Source: Sporosarcina sp. FSL W7-1349
GTDB lineage: Bacteria; Bacillota; Bacilli; Bacillales_A; Planococcaceae
DNA length: 64,000 bases
Assembly (NCBI RefSeq): GCF_038003045.1
Contig: NZ_JBBOOK010000003.1
Span: forward strand, 368,331 to 432,330
Direction: 5' to 3'
Position numbers and translations under genes: made by a program
The notes under the pieces: model-generated
The model's database searches: none
Seen by the model: only the letters and a program-made list of their open reading frames with translations
Told to the model about the DNA's origin: nothing
Shown here: piece after piece, positions 52,798-62,093 of the stretch
Position numbering within the stretch: position 1 is the stretch's first letter
Layout: every line of letters starts with the position of its first letter

Positions 52798-53703
52798 TCA
52801 GCCGTCACTTGCCCGCAAGCGGGGTGCCCGTGTTGTCAGAAACACACCTAAAATGACGAACAGGCCACCGATCACCTGGAATACTTGCAGCGACTCCCCG
52901 ATGAACAGTACCGCAAATAGTGTGGCGAACACGGGAATGAAATTCAAGTAGATGCCCGCTTTATTCGCCCCGAGCCGGATTACGCCCGTATTCCAGCAGA
53001 CGAACGCGGCAATCGAAGCTAGAATCCCCGTATATAAAATCGCTCCGATGGAATTCATCGACCACGTGATGTGGATGTCCGGGTTCATCGTTTCATACAG
53101 GTAGAAGGGCAGCAGCATGATGATTCCGAGGAAGATGCTCACTAAAAAGGTCGGACTGCTTGGGAGCCGCATCGCATACTGTTTCACAAGCAATGAGTAG
53201 ATCGCCCAGCAAATGACCGCAATGATGACAATCAAGTCGCCTTGGTTGAATGAAAATTGTAGAAGACTTTCAAAAGAGCCTTTGGAAATGATGAACAGGA
53301 CGCCAAGCAACGAAATCAATGTGCCGATCAGCTGATTGTGCGTTAACTTCTCTTTTAAAAAGACGAAAGATAATATGTATATAATGATCGGCGTCGACGT
53401 ATTCATCAGCGATGCGTTGATGGACGTCGTATGGTGAAGCGCGACGTAAATGAGCGTATTAAAACTGGCAACCCCTGTGATGGCCATGAAAATGACCGTA
53501 CGCCAATGCTCCTTGAGCTGTCGCCATTCCCGTTTCAAAGGGAGCCAAGCGATAGGCAGAAACACGAGGAATGCCGTGCACCATCTTAGGAACGATAAGG
53601 TGAAAGGCGGCAATTCACTTGCGATTCCGCGGCCGATGACAAAATTGCCGCCCCATAAAATCGTGGCGAACACGAGCAGGACGAACGGTGGAACTTTATT
53701 CAA
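52798..53703 (-). CDS. EamA/DMT-family transporter
   Basis: A 301-residue membrane protein with ten predicted helices in two EamA repeats (FATILWGGNFVIGRG and ICWAIYSLLVKQYA). The family exports amino acids or other metabolites; the substrate is unknown. TTG start behind AAAGGGGAT. It is transcribed in the same direction as the neighbouring auxin-efflux-type gene, 40 bp away. Confidence 0.85.
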   Translation of the reverse strand: MNKVPPFVLLVFATILWGGNFVIGRGIASELPPFTLSFLRWCTAFLVFLPIAWLPLKREWRQLKEHWRTVIFMAITGVASFNTLIYVALHHTTSINASLMNTSTPIIIYILSFVFLKEKLTHNQLIGTLISLLGVLFIISKGSFESLLQFSFNQGDLIVIIAVICWAIYSLLVKQYAMRLPSSPTFLVSIFLGIIMLLPFYLYETMNPDIHITWSMNSIGAILYTGILASIAAFVCWNTGVIRLGANKAGIYLNFIPVFATLFAVLFIGESLQVFQVIGGLFVILGVFLTTRAPRLRASDG

Positions 53704-53743
53704 CGTAAAAATCCCCTTTCTTTGCGATGAAACAGCATTCCCT

Positions 53744-54652
53744 TCATCCGATCCCTAATAGCAGCAGGACGATTGGAATGGTGAGCAAGCTTAGCAGTGT
53801 CGTGATGAGTGTCGTAAAGGACACCAAGTCCGGTTCCGTCCCGAATTGCAAGGCGAACATTGTCGTGTTGGCGGCAGCAGGCATGGCAGATTGGATAATG
53901 AGCACGGTTTTCAACAAATCGCTGACTGGTAAGAATAGTACAATTACCGCCGCAATTGCCGGAGACAGGAACATCCGGATAATGACAGTTGCAGTGACGT
54001 ACCGATACGCAACGCGTTTCCGGGTAATGACCGCCAACTGCATGCCGAGGACGAGCATGACGGTCGGGATCGAAGCGTCCGCAATCAGACTGATGCCTTC
54101 CATCAGAGAAGAAGAAATCGGGACATGGAGCAATTGCAGGGCGACGCCGACAATGGCTGCATACAGGACGGGCATACGGATGACCCGCTGGATTGAATCG
54201 TGAATGGATGCTTTCTCAGATCCCCCCAGCGACGCGAAGAATATGCCGAAACTATTCATCAAAACTGTCTGGAACACCATCATGATGACCGCGTAGTCGA
54301 ATCCAATTGCCCCTAAAGCGAATAAAACAACCGGCGCCCCGTAGTTGCCGCTGTTCATAAAGACTGCTCCGAGAATGATTGCGGAAAATTGGGGGCGAGT
54401 CGCTCTCATCAAACGGGATGTCACCCAGACAGCGATAAAAAGGCCTCCCATCAAGAGTAGGCAGAAGAGGATGATATAGAAATAATCCATTGTAATTTCA
54501 TTCGCATAGAACGTCCGGAATGCAAGAAAGGGGGACATCAGGTACAATGCCATAGTAGATATCGTTTTAATATCAAACCCTATGAGCTTTTGGCCGACAT
54601 ACCCCGCTGCGAAAATAAGAAATACCGGTAAAATGATCAGCAGTAATTCCAA
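53744..54652 (-). CDS. AEC-family (auxin efflux carrier type) transporter
   Basis: The 302-residue membrane protein with about ten helices starts LLLIILPVFLIFAAGYVGQK, the usual AEC opening. Conserved GAVFMNSGNYGAPVVLFALG and the C-terminal VIQSAMPAAANTTMFALQFG repeat are clear. Such carriers transport malonate, malate or other organic acids in bacteria. TTG start. It probably shares a transcript with the downstream EamA gene. Confidence 0.88.
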   Translation of the reverse strand: MELLLIILPVFLIFAAGYVGQKLIGFDIKTISTMALYLMSPFLAFRTFYANEITMDYFYIILFCLLLMGGLFIAVWVTSRLMRATRPQFSAIILGAVFMNSGNYGAPVVLFALGAIGFDYAVIMMVFQTVLMNSFGIFFASLGGSEKASIHDSIQRVIRMPVLYAAIVGVALQLLHVPISSSLMEGISLIADASIPTVMLVLGMQLAVITRKRVAYRYVTATVIIRMFLSPAIAAVIVLFLPVSDLLKTVLIIQSAMPAAANTTMFALQFGTEPDLVSFTTLITTLLSLLTIPIVLLLLGIG

Positions 54653-55019
54653 AGCGGTTCAACTCCACAAATTTTATTATGATGAATTAAAAAATGCTTT
54701 ACACGTATCGGATTGCGCGGGAAGCAACCGCCAGGAACAGCAATCCGGTCAGAGGGGTTCATTTTAATGACAACCTGTTCACGTCCTAAAACTCTTTAAC
54801 TTTATCATAATTAATAAAATAAGAAAATACTAACAAAGGAGATTTTACCAACGAGGCTACTATTACAAGGGAATTAAGAGGTGTTTTTGAAGAGTTATTT
54901 TTATTATTCGAAGTGGATAGAAATTACTATTGAAAAAAGTTCCACATTGAGTAAAATTAGTCAAGATATACATAGAGCGGAAACATCTAAGATTGTACGG
55001 AAAAGGGAGGCAAAAAGCA
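54653..55019. other. Gene-free spacer, AEC carrier to hemAT
   Basis: This spacer of 367 bp is AT-rich and separates divergent genes. It contains AACAAAGGAGATTTT at about 54832, followed by a 30-codon open stretch (ending at a TGA near 54931) with no start codon, so no gene is called. Promoters for both neighbours must lie here, but none stands out. Confidence 0.5.
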
Positions 55020-56327
55020 ATGGTACGTTATTTACGGAGGTCGACCCCAACTGATGGACTGACAGCGATTCCCGACCTTTCCGAATCCACGGCGGGCATT
55101 ATCGACGTAGGGGAATTTCCCGAAGTACAGAAACAACTGACATTGATCCATTTGACGACGAAGGATCTGGGCTTGTTAAAGAACATGAAACCTTATATCG
55201 AGCCGATGGCCAAGTCAGCAGTGAACGCGTTTTATAAGGCGTTGGAAGTCGAACCTTCCCTCATGGAAATCATCGCGAAGAACAGCACGGTCGATCGACT
55301 TAAAGTGACACTGCAAAAGCATTTGATGGAGATGTTTGAAGGGCGGATCGATGCTGATTATTTAAGACAACGGAAAACGATTGCCCGTGTCCATGTCCAT
55401 GTCGGCTTGGAGCCGAAATGGTATATGGGTTCATTTGAACCGCTGTTTTACGAGTTTTCGGAGTTTGTGAAGACGTTGTCAATTCCATCGGAGCAAAAGC
55501 ATAAAGTGCTCGTGGCGTTCCATAAAATTCTCAACTTTGAACAGCAATTGGTGCTGGAGGCATTTGAAGAGGAGCAGGCCCTACTCCGGCAAAAGGAGCA
55601 GGATATCAAAATGGGCGTTAAACAGGAAGTGATCGAGACGGCGCAGGGCCTTGCGTCAGTCAGTGAAGAGACGAGTGCTTCCGTGGAGCAATTGGCCACC
55701 CAAGCGGCGTCGATAAAAAATTTCACAGCCCATAATCTGGCGTTTGTGACGGAAACGGAGCAAAAGTCCAAGTTCGGAAATGAATTGATTGCTGAACAGA
55801 CGAAACAGATGGACGCGGTGCAATCGAGCATTCGCCAATTGGGAAGCAAAATGGCTGAACTTCAAACATCGTCCGGGCAAATCCGGGAAATTGTCAACAT
55901 CGTGACCACTATCGCAAACCAGACGAACTTGCTTGCGCTGAACGCCGCCATCGAAGCGGCTCGGGCAGGGGAGCAGGGAGCTGGATTTGCGGTGGTCGCA
56001 TCGGAAGTCCGCAAGCTGTCCGAAGAGACGAAAAATGCCATTGGAGGCGTTACGGGCCTTATTCAGCAGACGGATGAAAAAATTGCGGAAATGACGGAGT
56101 CTGTGACAGAGATGAATGGATTGATCCAAGGCAGCGCGGAAAATACGGTCCGTATTTCGGGATCGTTCCGGGAAATTGCGGACGCGGTTTCCGGAATCCA
56201 GCAGCAAAGCGGGCAATCCAATGAAGAAATCCAAACAATATCGCAGATTTTACAGGAACTGAATGAGGTTATCGATACATTAGCCCATTCGTCGGATGGG
56301 CTGATTCAGACAATGGAAGACTTATGA
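55020..56327 (+). CDS. hemAT: Heme-based aerotactic transducer HemAT (globin-coupled sensor)
   Basis: A 435-residue soluble chemoreceptor. Residues 1-180 form a sensor globin: [20 protein letters not shown], then proximal His in [18 protein letters not shown]. The C-terminal half is an MCP signalling domain with the hairpin tip [44 protein letters not shown] sequence (positions ~300-335). There are no membrane segments, as in B. subtilis HemAT, which senses oxygen. The ATG at 55020 follows GGGAGG. It signals to a CheA not encoded here. Confidence 0.92.
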   Translation: MVRYLRRSTPTDGLTAIPDLSESTAGIIDVGEFPEVQKQLTLIHLTTKDLGLLKNMKPYIEPMAKSAVNAFYKALEVEPSLMEIIAKNSTVDRLKVTLQKHLMEMFEGRIDADYLRQRKTIARVHVHVGLEPKWYMGSFEPLFYEFSEFVKTLSIPSEQKHKVLVAFHKILNFEQQLVLEAFEEEQALLRQKEQDIKMGVKQEVIETAQGLASVSEETSASVEQLATQAASIKNFTAHNLAFVTETEQKSKFGNELIAEQTKQMDAVQSSIRQLGSKMAELQTSSGQIREIVNIVTTIANQTNLLALNAAIEAARAGEQGAGFAVVASEVRKLSEETKNAIGGVTGLIQQTDEKIAEMTESVTEMNGLIQGSAENTVRISGSFREIADAVSGIQQQSGQSNEEIQTISQILQELNEVIDTLAHSSDGLIQTMEDL

Positions 56328-56366
56328 AAAAGACCAAGTCCCGCGTTACCAGGGACTTGGTCTTTT
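56328..56366. terminator. Bidirectional terminator
   Basis: A perfect 15-bp stem AAAAGACCAAGTCCC/GGGACTTGGTCTTTT with a 9-nt loop lies between convergent hemAT and the DUF5658-like gene. Confidence 0.9.
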
Positions 56367-56367
56367 C

Positions 56368-56682
56368 TTATACGTGAGTGATCCAATAGAGGTGAAGACC
56401 CGAGACTAGTAAATAAAGAATAAGCGCGCCGCCCATGAGAATGGTCCATAACCGTTTTGGCTTGATGGATTGCAGGAGGTGCAGAAGGACAAGCGGAAGC
56501 CCGATTTTGATGCTGTAGAAGTAAACGATATGTTGTTCGTAGACAAAACGCATGAGAGGGTTGGCTTCCTCGATGTGGGCATGCCGTATGCCGATGTCTG
56601 TCACCAGCGCATCAAAAACTGCTAATATCAATAATAGAAGTCCGGCTTTTTGCAACCTGGAACGTGTAATAACTTCAGCCAA
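56368..56682 (-). CDS. DUF5658-like small membrane protein
   Basis: A 104-residue protein with three hydrophobic segments (LLLLILAVFDALVTDIG; IVYFYSIKIGLPLVLLHLL; LWTILMGGALILYLLVSGLH) and the conserved DxxxTxxG...EANPLMRF pattern of DUF5658. TTG start after GAGGATG. Function unknown. Confidence 0.7.
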   Translation of the reverse strand: MAEVITRSRLQKAGLLLLILAVFDALVTDIGIRHAHIEEANPLMRFVYEQHIVYFYSIKIGLPLVLLHLLQSIKPKRLWTILMGGALILYLLVSGLHLYWITHV

Positions 56683-56822
56683 TCTACATCCTCGCTTTCT
56701 TCACTAATCGTTCTCCATCACAAGCTGTGAAAAAGGAAGAAGGATTATTCATGACAAAGCAACAATTTGGCAACAACCTTTTAGTATAATGAACAACATT
56801 CACCATACAGAGGAAATGGGAA

Positions 56823-57521
56823 GTGAACTGCTTGTCAATCAAAGAAAATAAAACAGTTTTAATTATAGAAGACGAAGACTCCATCTTGGATATTCTGTCC
56901 TACGCCTTACGCAAGGAAGGGTACCGGGTGCACGGTGCAGCAACGGGAGAAGAAGGGATTCGCTTATTTGAAGGGGTGCATCCGGATGTTGTGATTCTCG
57001 ATGTGATGTTGCCGGATCAAAGCGGTTTTGACATCTGCAAGCAACTGATAGCGATAAGCTCTGTCCCGATTCTCATGCTGACTGCACGGGATGATATCGT
57101 CGATAAAGTCCTCGGCCTCGAACTGGGTGCGGATGATTATATGACAAAGCCTTTTGATATCCGCGAAGTGCTCATCCGTATCAAAGTATTGTTGCGGCGC
57201 GCTGCCAGTTCCACAACGTCCTATTTGCGAGTGAACGAGAAAGTAAGTATAGAACCGCGTTCGCATACCGTTCGAAAAGAGGAAGAAGTGGTCGCATTGA
57301 AGCCAAAGGAATATGAATTGCTATTGCTGTTTGCCCAACATAAAAATAGAGTTTTCTCAAGGGAAGAAATCCTCGATACGGTTTGGGATTTTGACTATGC
57401 CGGAGATTTGAGAACGGTCGATGTCCATGTCCAGCGGATCCGGAAAAAGCTGGACGACCCCTCTTTGCCATCCGTCATCGAAACGGTATTCGGAGTCGGT
57501 TATAAGATGAAGGGGGAGTAG
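56823..57521 (+). CDS. OmpR-family response regulator
   Basis: The 232-residue regulator has a receiver (VLIIEDEDSILDILSYALRK; Asp in VVILDVMLPDQSG; Lys in YMTKPFD) and a winged-helix output domain (LKPKEYELLLLFAQHKNRVF; TVDVHVQRIRKKLDDPS). GTG start after GAGGAAATGGG. It is 4 bp upstream of its kinase gene. It differs from the qhp-linked regulator and controls unknown targets, perhaps the lipoprotein downstream. Confidence 0.92.
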   Translation: MNCLSIKENKTVLIIEDEDSILDILSYALRKEGYRVHGAATGEEGIRLFEGVHPDVVILDVMLPDQSGFDICKQLIAISSVPILMLTARDDIVDKVLGLELGADDYMTKPFDIREVLIRIKVLLRRAASSTTSYLRVNEKVSIEPRSHTVRKEEEVVALKPKEYELLLLFAQHKNRVFSREEILDTVWDFDYAGDLRTVDVHVQRIRKKLDDPSLPSVIETVFGVGYKMKGE

Positions 57522-57525
57522 GAAA

Positions 57526-58989
57526 ATGAAATGGACTATCCGAAAAAAATTCATGGTCGGATACATTATCCTTTTCTCGTTGGCGGCTGTGGTTGTATAC
57601 CAGGTTTTGAAGGATTCGTTAGAGGAAAACAGTATGGCGGCGGTTGAGAATGAATTAACTAATTTACAGCATACGACGAGGGAATACGTCAAGCAGTTCA
57701 TGCTTCATTCGCCCCCAAAAGAGGATCTTTTTCAAGAGTTTGGTGGAATTATCGCTCAGGAATTAAGTAAGCTCCATAAACAAAGTGTGGCGTTATACGA
57801 TAAGGAAGGTCATTTTTTATATGAAGCCGTTCCCATGGAACAGCCGATTTTATTGGAATATCAGCTGGAAAGTACGGGAAGGAAATTTCCAGAAATCGAT
57901 GCGGCCTACCAGAACAAGGCAGCGTTTACACGGTTGGATGTAGAGGAAGGGAACCTTATTTTCTTTTCCTATCCTTTATATTTACATAATGAATTTTACG
58001 GTGTATTTCAGTTTACAGGAGATTATACGAATTTATTTGCCCGAAACGAAAAAGTGCTGCAGAGCTTCACCCTTTTGGTCATCGGTCTATTTTTAGGAGT
58101 GTTTCTCATTTCCCTCCTGCTCACAAGTCAAATTATCAAACCGCTAGTTCAATTGACAAAGGCGACTCGAAACGTATCGGCGGGTGATTATCATGTTAAG
58201 GTTCAAGTGAAAACGGGAGATGAACTGGAGGACCTGGCTACTAGTTTCAACGAGATGCAGCGTGACATCGAACGACATATCCAAACCATCGAAGAAGAGA
58301 AAGAAAAGATTCTTCTATTGGAAAAAAGCCGGACCGATTTTTTTAATAATGTCACACATGAATTGAAAACCCCATTGGCGATCATTTCAGGCTATGCCCA
58401 GATTATTGGTGCAGAGAGCTTTGATGATCCTGCTTATTTGCAAAAAGCTGCCAATCGAATTCGTTCGGAAAGCGATCGCTTAAACCGGTTGGTCATCGAA
58501 TTGATTGAGCTGTCTAAAAATGAGGTGGATCAACAGCTGAAGAAGCGGGAAGTAGTTGAGATGTTTTCCTTGGTGGCGGGCGTATGTGAAGATATGCGTT
58601 TAAAGGCTCACCGTCGACAAATGGATATCGTTTGTAAGGGAGATGATTTTTCAGTATATGGAAATCACGATGAACTCAGGCAAGTGTTCATAAATATCGT
58701 GGATAATGCAATCAAACATGGCGTGGCAGGCGGGCCGATTCTAGTTTCGGTTGGGAGCGGCCACATTTCGGTTTCCAATCCGAGTCTCCCGATATCGGAA
58801 GCAATAGTGGAGCATGCCTTCAATCCGTTTATCCATACACGAGGAAAGGGCAATAGCGGGCTCGGCCTGTTTATTTGTAAAGAAATCATCAGCCGTCACG
58901 AAGGAACGATTTCATTTCAATATGAAAAGGGTCAAGCCATTACGGCCATCTACCTTCCTCCTTGGCAACAAAACGGCAACAACTGTTGA
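57526..58989 (+). CDS. Sensor histidine kinase
   Basis: The 487-residue kinase has TM1 (about 9-27), an extracellular sensor domain of about 150 residues, TM2 (about 182-204), HAMP (ATRNVSAGDYHVKVQVKTGD), the phospho-acceptor in FFNNVTHELKTPLAIISGYA, and ATP-binding N box VFINIVDNAIKHG and GNSGLGLFICKEI. It partners the regulator just upstream. The signal is unknown. Confidence 0.92.
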   Translation: MKWTIRKKFMVGYIILFSLAAVVVYQVLKDSLEENSMAAVENELTNLQHTTREYVKQFMLHSPPKEDLFQEFGGIIAQELSKLHKQSVALYDKEGHFLYEAVPMEQPILLEYQLESTGRKFPEIDAAYQNKAAFTRLDVEEGNLIFFSYPLYLHNEFYGVFQFTGDYTNLFARNEKVLQSFTLLVIGLFLGVFLISLLLTSQIIKPLVQLTKATRNVSAGDYHVKVQVKTGDELEDLATSFNEMQRDIERHIQTIEEEKEKILLLEKSRTDFFNNVTHELKTPLAIISGYAQIIGAESFDDPAYLQKAANRIRSESDRLNRLVIELIELSKNEVDQQLKKREVVEMFSLVAGVCEDMRLKAHRRQMDIVCKGDDFSVYGNHDELRQVFINIVDNAIKHGVAGGPILVSVGSGHISVSNPSLPISEAIVEHAFNPFIHTRGKGNSGLGLFICKEIISRHEGTISFQYEKGQAITAIYLPPWQQNGNNC

Positions 58990-59048
58990 GAAGTTGGCAA
59001 TACGTAAGCTGTATGGTGTATATGTGCACAACAAAAGGAGGAAAAAAG

Positions 59049-60134
59049 ATGAATGGAAAATGGAAGGGGCTTGCATTACTTGCCGCAACCACTCTGCTGG
59101 CAGCGGGTTGTTCCACGCAAGGGAATGCGCAAAGTCCAAAAACTGTAGTGATCAATGAAGATGTACAATTTGAAAGTTCCTTGGCGGATAGCAGCTTGGA
59201 ACTTTCCAGGCAAGAGGATGTTCAAATTGGTGACCGGTTTACGTTCGGCATGTTTCATGGGCAACAACTTTATTACAATAAGGACGGAGAGTTGTATTCG
59301 TTTGATATTCAAAACGAAGAAGATACGAAGATTGCCAGTGTGGAAATCCGGGAGCTTTCGGAAGATGGCAGTCACGGTCTATCTTATGAACAGGATAAGT
59401 TGTTGATTCACAATCTAAAAACGGGTGAATCGAAAACCATGGAAGGTGGGTCGCCCGAACAATTGTATTTTGCGAACCGAGCGGGAACTGAAGTTTTTCA
59501 ATTTGAAATGAAGCCCGATGCTCAAATTGTCAACTTGATTCAAATAGATACAGGTGAAACTGCAACATGGGATTTGAGTTCATTGGATATGTATCCCATC
59601 TCGTCAATTCAACAGATTGGAAGGGACGCGTACCTTCCAGCTAAATCTGAAAAGAATGGGTACGGCATCTATCGGCTGATGGATCATGGGGTGATCGAGA
59701 TCGAAGAGGATTTCCATGGAAAGGTCGATTCCATTCATGAGTTTGATTTATTGCAAAATGGTATGATTCTTTTTCAGGGAAGTTACGAAGGACAAGATGG
59801 GATATTTCTGCTAAATCGTGAAACGGATCAAGTACAGCTTCTCGTGGCAGGAGGAGAGGATAGTGAGGGTAAATGGATTCCATCTTATAATCTGTCTCCC
59901 GATGAAAAGAAGATCATGTTTGGTACCCCTGTCCAAGTTGATGGAAAGTTTAAAGCGAATGTCTATATGGGAGAGCTGGTGGACGGGAAATTAACGAATA
60001 GTGTACGGATCTTGGAACATGTGGATATAAACGCAGTCATCTCGTATTCGGGTTCTTGGAGCGAGGATTCCAAAACGGCTTATGTGGCAACGAATGAAAA
60101 CGGCGGATCGGTTGCCGTGTTTGCGGTGAAGTGA
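59049..60134 (+). CDS. Lipoprotein with TolB-like propeller repeats
   Basis: A 361-residue lipoprotein: signal with lipobox LLAAGC (Cys ~20), then beta-strand repeats such as YYNKDGELYSFDIQNEEDTK, YNLSPDEKKIMFGTPVQ and WSEDSKTAYVATNENG, in the style of WD40/TolB propellers. The ATG at 59049 has AAAGGAGG upstream. It follows the two-component genes by about 60 bp and may share the operon, as an accessory envelope sensor or target. No enzyme function is recognised. Confidence 0.7.
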   Translation: MNGKWKGLALLAATTLLAAGCSTQGNAQSPKTVVINEDVQFESSLADSSLELSRQEDVQIGDRFTFGMFHGQQLYYNKDGELYSFDIQNEEDTKIASVEIRELSEDGSHGLSYEQDKLLIHNLKTGESKTMEGGSPEQLYFANRAGTEVFQFEMKPDAQIVNLIQIDTGETATWDLSSLDMYPISSIQQIGRDAYLPAKSEKNGYGIYRLMDHGVIEIEEDFHGKVDSIHEFDLLQNGMILFQGSYEGQDGIFLLNRETDQVQLLVAGGEDSEGKWIPSYNLSPDEKKIMFGTPVQVDGKFKANVYMGELVDGKLTNSVRILEHVDINAVISYSGSWSEDSKTAYVATNENGGSVAVFAVK

Positions 60135-60167
60135 CGGAAACGAATTCAACCAATCGGTATCCATAAA

Positions 60168-60216
60168 GAAAATGCCGAGCATCCGACGGTTCAAATCGTC
60201 GACGTGCTCGGCATTT
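60168..60216. terminator. Bidirectional terminator
   Basis: AAATGCCGAGCA/TGCTCGGCATTT with an inner CGACG/CGTCG helix, between the convergent lipoprotein and catalase genes. Confidence 0.8.
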
Positions 60217-60232
60217 GTGTAATGAAGAATTA

Positions 60233-61729
60233 TTATTTTACTTCTGCTACGGCCTCTACTGCCACATCACTCATCGGAATGCCAAGCGCATTGGCAACGC
60301 CTTCTCCATATGCCGGATCAGCTTGATAGCAATGCTTGATATGGCGGATTTTAATTTCCACAGGTGCATCACCCATATTGCGGGCTGTGTTTTCGAATAA
60401 CACTTGTTTCTGGCTGTCATCCATCAAATTAAACAGCTTACCAGGTTGTGTGAAATAGTCGTCGTCATCTTCCCGGAAATCCCAATGTGCGGCATCTCCG
60501 TAAATTTTCAATGGCGGCTCTTTGAAGCTTGGTTGCTCTTGCCATTCGCCATAGCTATTCGGTTCGTATGAAGTCCGGCTGCCATGGTTGCCATCTACCC
60601 GCATTTGACCATCGCGGTGGAAACTGTGGAACGGGCATTTCGGTGCGTTTACCGGAATTTGATGGTGGTTTACACCTAGACGGTATCGTTGTGCGTCTCC
60701 ATAGGAGAACAACCGTGCTTGCAACATTTTATCCGGTGAGAAGCCGATTCCCGGAACGATGGCAGCAGGAGTGAATGCCGCTTGCTCGACTTCCGCAAAG
60801 TAGTTATCCGGATTCTGGTTCAATTCAAACTCTCCCACTTCGATTAGAGGGAAATCGCCTTTATACCAAACTTTCGTCAAGTCGAACGGGTTATATGGCA
60901 TGTTCAAAGCTTGTTCTTCCGTCATTACTTGAATATACATTTTCCATTTCGGGAAGTCGCCGCTGTCGATGCTGTTCAACAAATCACGTTGATGCGTTTC
61001 ACGGTCATTGGCGATTAAAGCTCCCGCTTCCGCATCTGTCAGGTTCTCGATGCCTTGTTGAGAACGGAAGTGGAATTTTACCCAATGACGTTCATTATTA
61101 GCATTGATCATGCTATAAGTGTGGCTGCCGAAACCGTGCATATGACGGTATGTTTTCGGAATGCCCCGTTCACTCATAATGATTGTAACTTGGTGGAGTG
61201 CTTCCGGAAGAGATGTCCAGAAATCCCAATTGTTCTTGGGACTTCTCATATTCGTCCGTGGATCCCGTTTGACTGCGTGGTTCAAGTCAGGGAACTGCAT
61301 TGGATCCCGGAAGAAGAAAACAGGCGTATTATTGCCGACCATATCCCAGTTTCCTTCTTCTGTGTAAAACTTCAGTGCAAACCCACGGATATCTCGTTCT
61401 GCGTCAGCCGCACCACGTTCTCCAGCTACTGTTGAAAAGCGGGCGAACATATCTGTCTTTTTCCCAATTTCGGAGAAAATTTTTGCTTTCGTATATTTCG
61501 TAATATCATTTGTTACGGTAAATGTCCCATAAGCTCCTGATCCTTTGGCGTGCATCCGACGCTCTGGAATCACTTCGCGGTCAAAATGGGCCAATTTCTC
61601 AATTAACCATACGTCTTGTAATAAAACAGGTCCACGCGGTCCAGCTGTCATCGAGTTTTGGTTATCTACAACTGGAGCACCCGCTGCTGTTGTTAGTCTT
61701 TTTTGAGAACGATTCTCATTATTAGTCAT
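60233..61729 (-). CDS. katA: Heme catalase
   Basis: The 498-residue clade-3 monofunctional catalase dismutates hydrogen peroxide. The catalytic His is in [12 protein letters not shown], the distal Asn in [15 protein letters not shown], and the proximal heme Tyr in [20 protein letters not shown]-binding-type stretches and the C-terminal tail are complete. A PerR-type box lies about 73-87 bp upstream of the start, matching KatA regulation in Bacillus. Confidence 0.96.
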   Translation of the reverse strand: MTNNENRSQKRLTTAAGAPVVDNQNSMTAGPRGPVLLQDVWLIEKLAHFDREVIPERRMHAKGSGAYGTFTVTNDITKYTKAKIFSEIGKKTDMFARFSTVAGERGAADAERDIRGFALKFYTEEGNWDMVGNNTPVFFFRDPMQFPDLNHAVKRDPRTNMRSPKNNWDFWTSLPEALHQVTIIMSERGIPKTYRHMHGFGSHTYSMINANNERHWVKFHFRSQQGIENLTDAEAGALIANDRETHQRDLLNSIDSGDFPKWKMYIQVMTEEQALNMPYNPFDLTKVWYKGDFPLIEVGEFELNQNPDNYFAEVEQAAFTPAAIVPGIGFSPDKMLQARLFSYGDAQRYRLGVNHHQIPVNAPKCPFHSFHRDGQMRVDGNHGSRTSYEPNSYGEWQEQPSFKEPPLKIYGDAAHWDFREDDDDYFTQPGKLFNLMDDSQKQVLFENTARNMGDAPVEIKIRHIKHCYQADPAYGEGVANALGIPMSDVAVEAVAEVK

Positions 61730-61801
61730 AAATAAAATCCCCCTTCAGAATAGTAAAATTCAAGCCCAGTGAATGAGCGGTTCATAACTGGTATAACTAG
61801 A

Positions 61802-61816
61802 TTATAATCATTATCA
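61802..61816. promoter_or_regulatory. PerR box of the catalase gene
   Basis: TTATAATCATTATCA matches the Per-box consensus TTATAATNATTATAA at all but one position, upstream of katA. It predicts derepression by peroxide. The rest of the 61730-62093 spacer shows no supported gene. Confidence 0.85.
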
Positions 61817-62093
61817 ATAAACAATTCAACTAAAATGATATTGTGTTTAATTAAAAGGCGATAAATGTTGCTGCTACCATGTTTAATATGAGATATAGTA
61901 GAAGATGTTATATAGTTTTTCTCAATGAGTCGTATAAATAGCGAGAATTGCTTATCAATTTTAAGAACCTACCTTGTATAAGTTTACCACATTTGGTAAC
62001 CTGATTTGTGTCTACTTTATTTCGGTTAGCTAAATATGGGCTTCCAATCTGTTTGTTAGAGAAGGAAGCAATAGAGAAAGGACTCTGTGTCGA

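Noticed and set aside
54832..54931. Open stretch after AACAAAGGAGATTTT between the AEC carrier and hemAT
   Set aside because: No start codon in frame, and an in-frame stop lies just upstream; no family recognised.
61703..61721. Fur-like sequence GAGAACGATTCTCATTATT at the start of katA
   Set aside because: It lies inside the first codons of katA and has only about 14 of 19 matches; the upstream PerR box explains regulation better.
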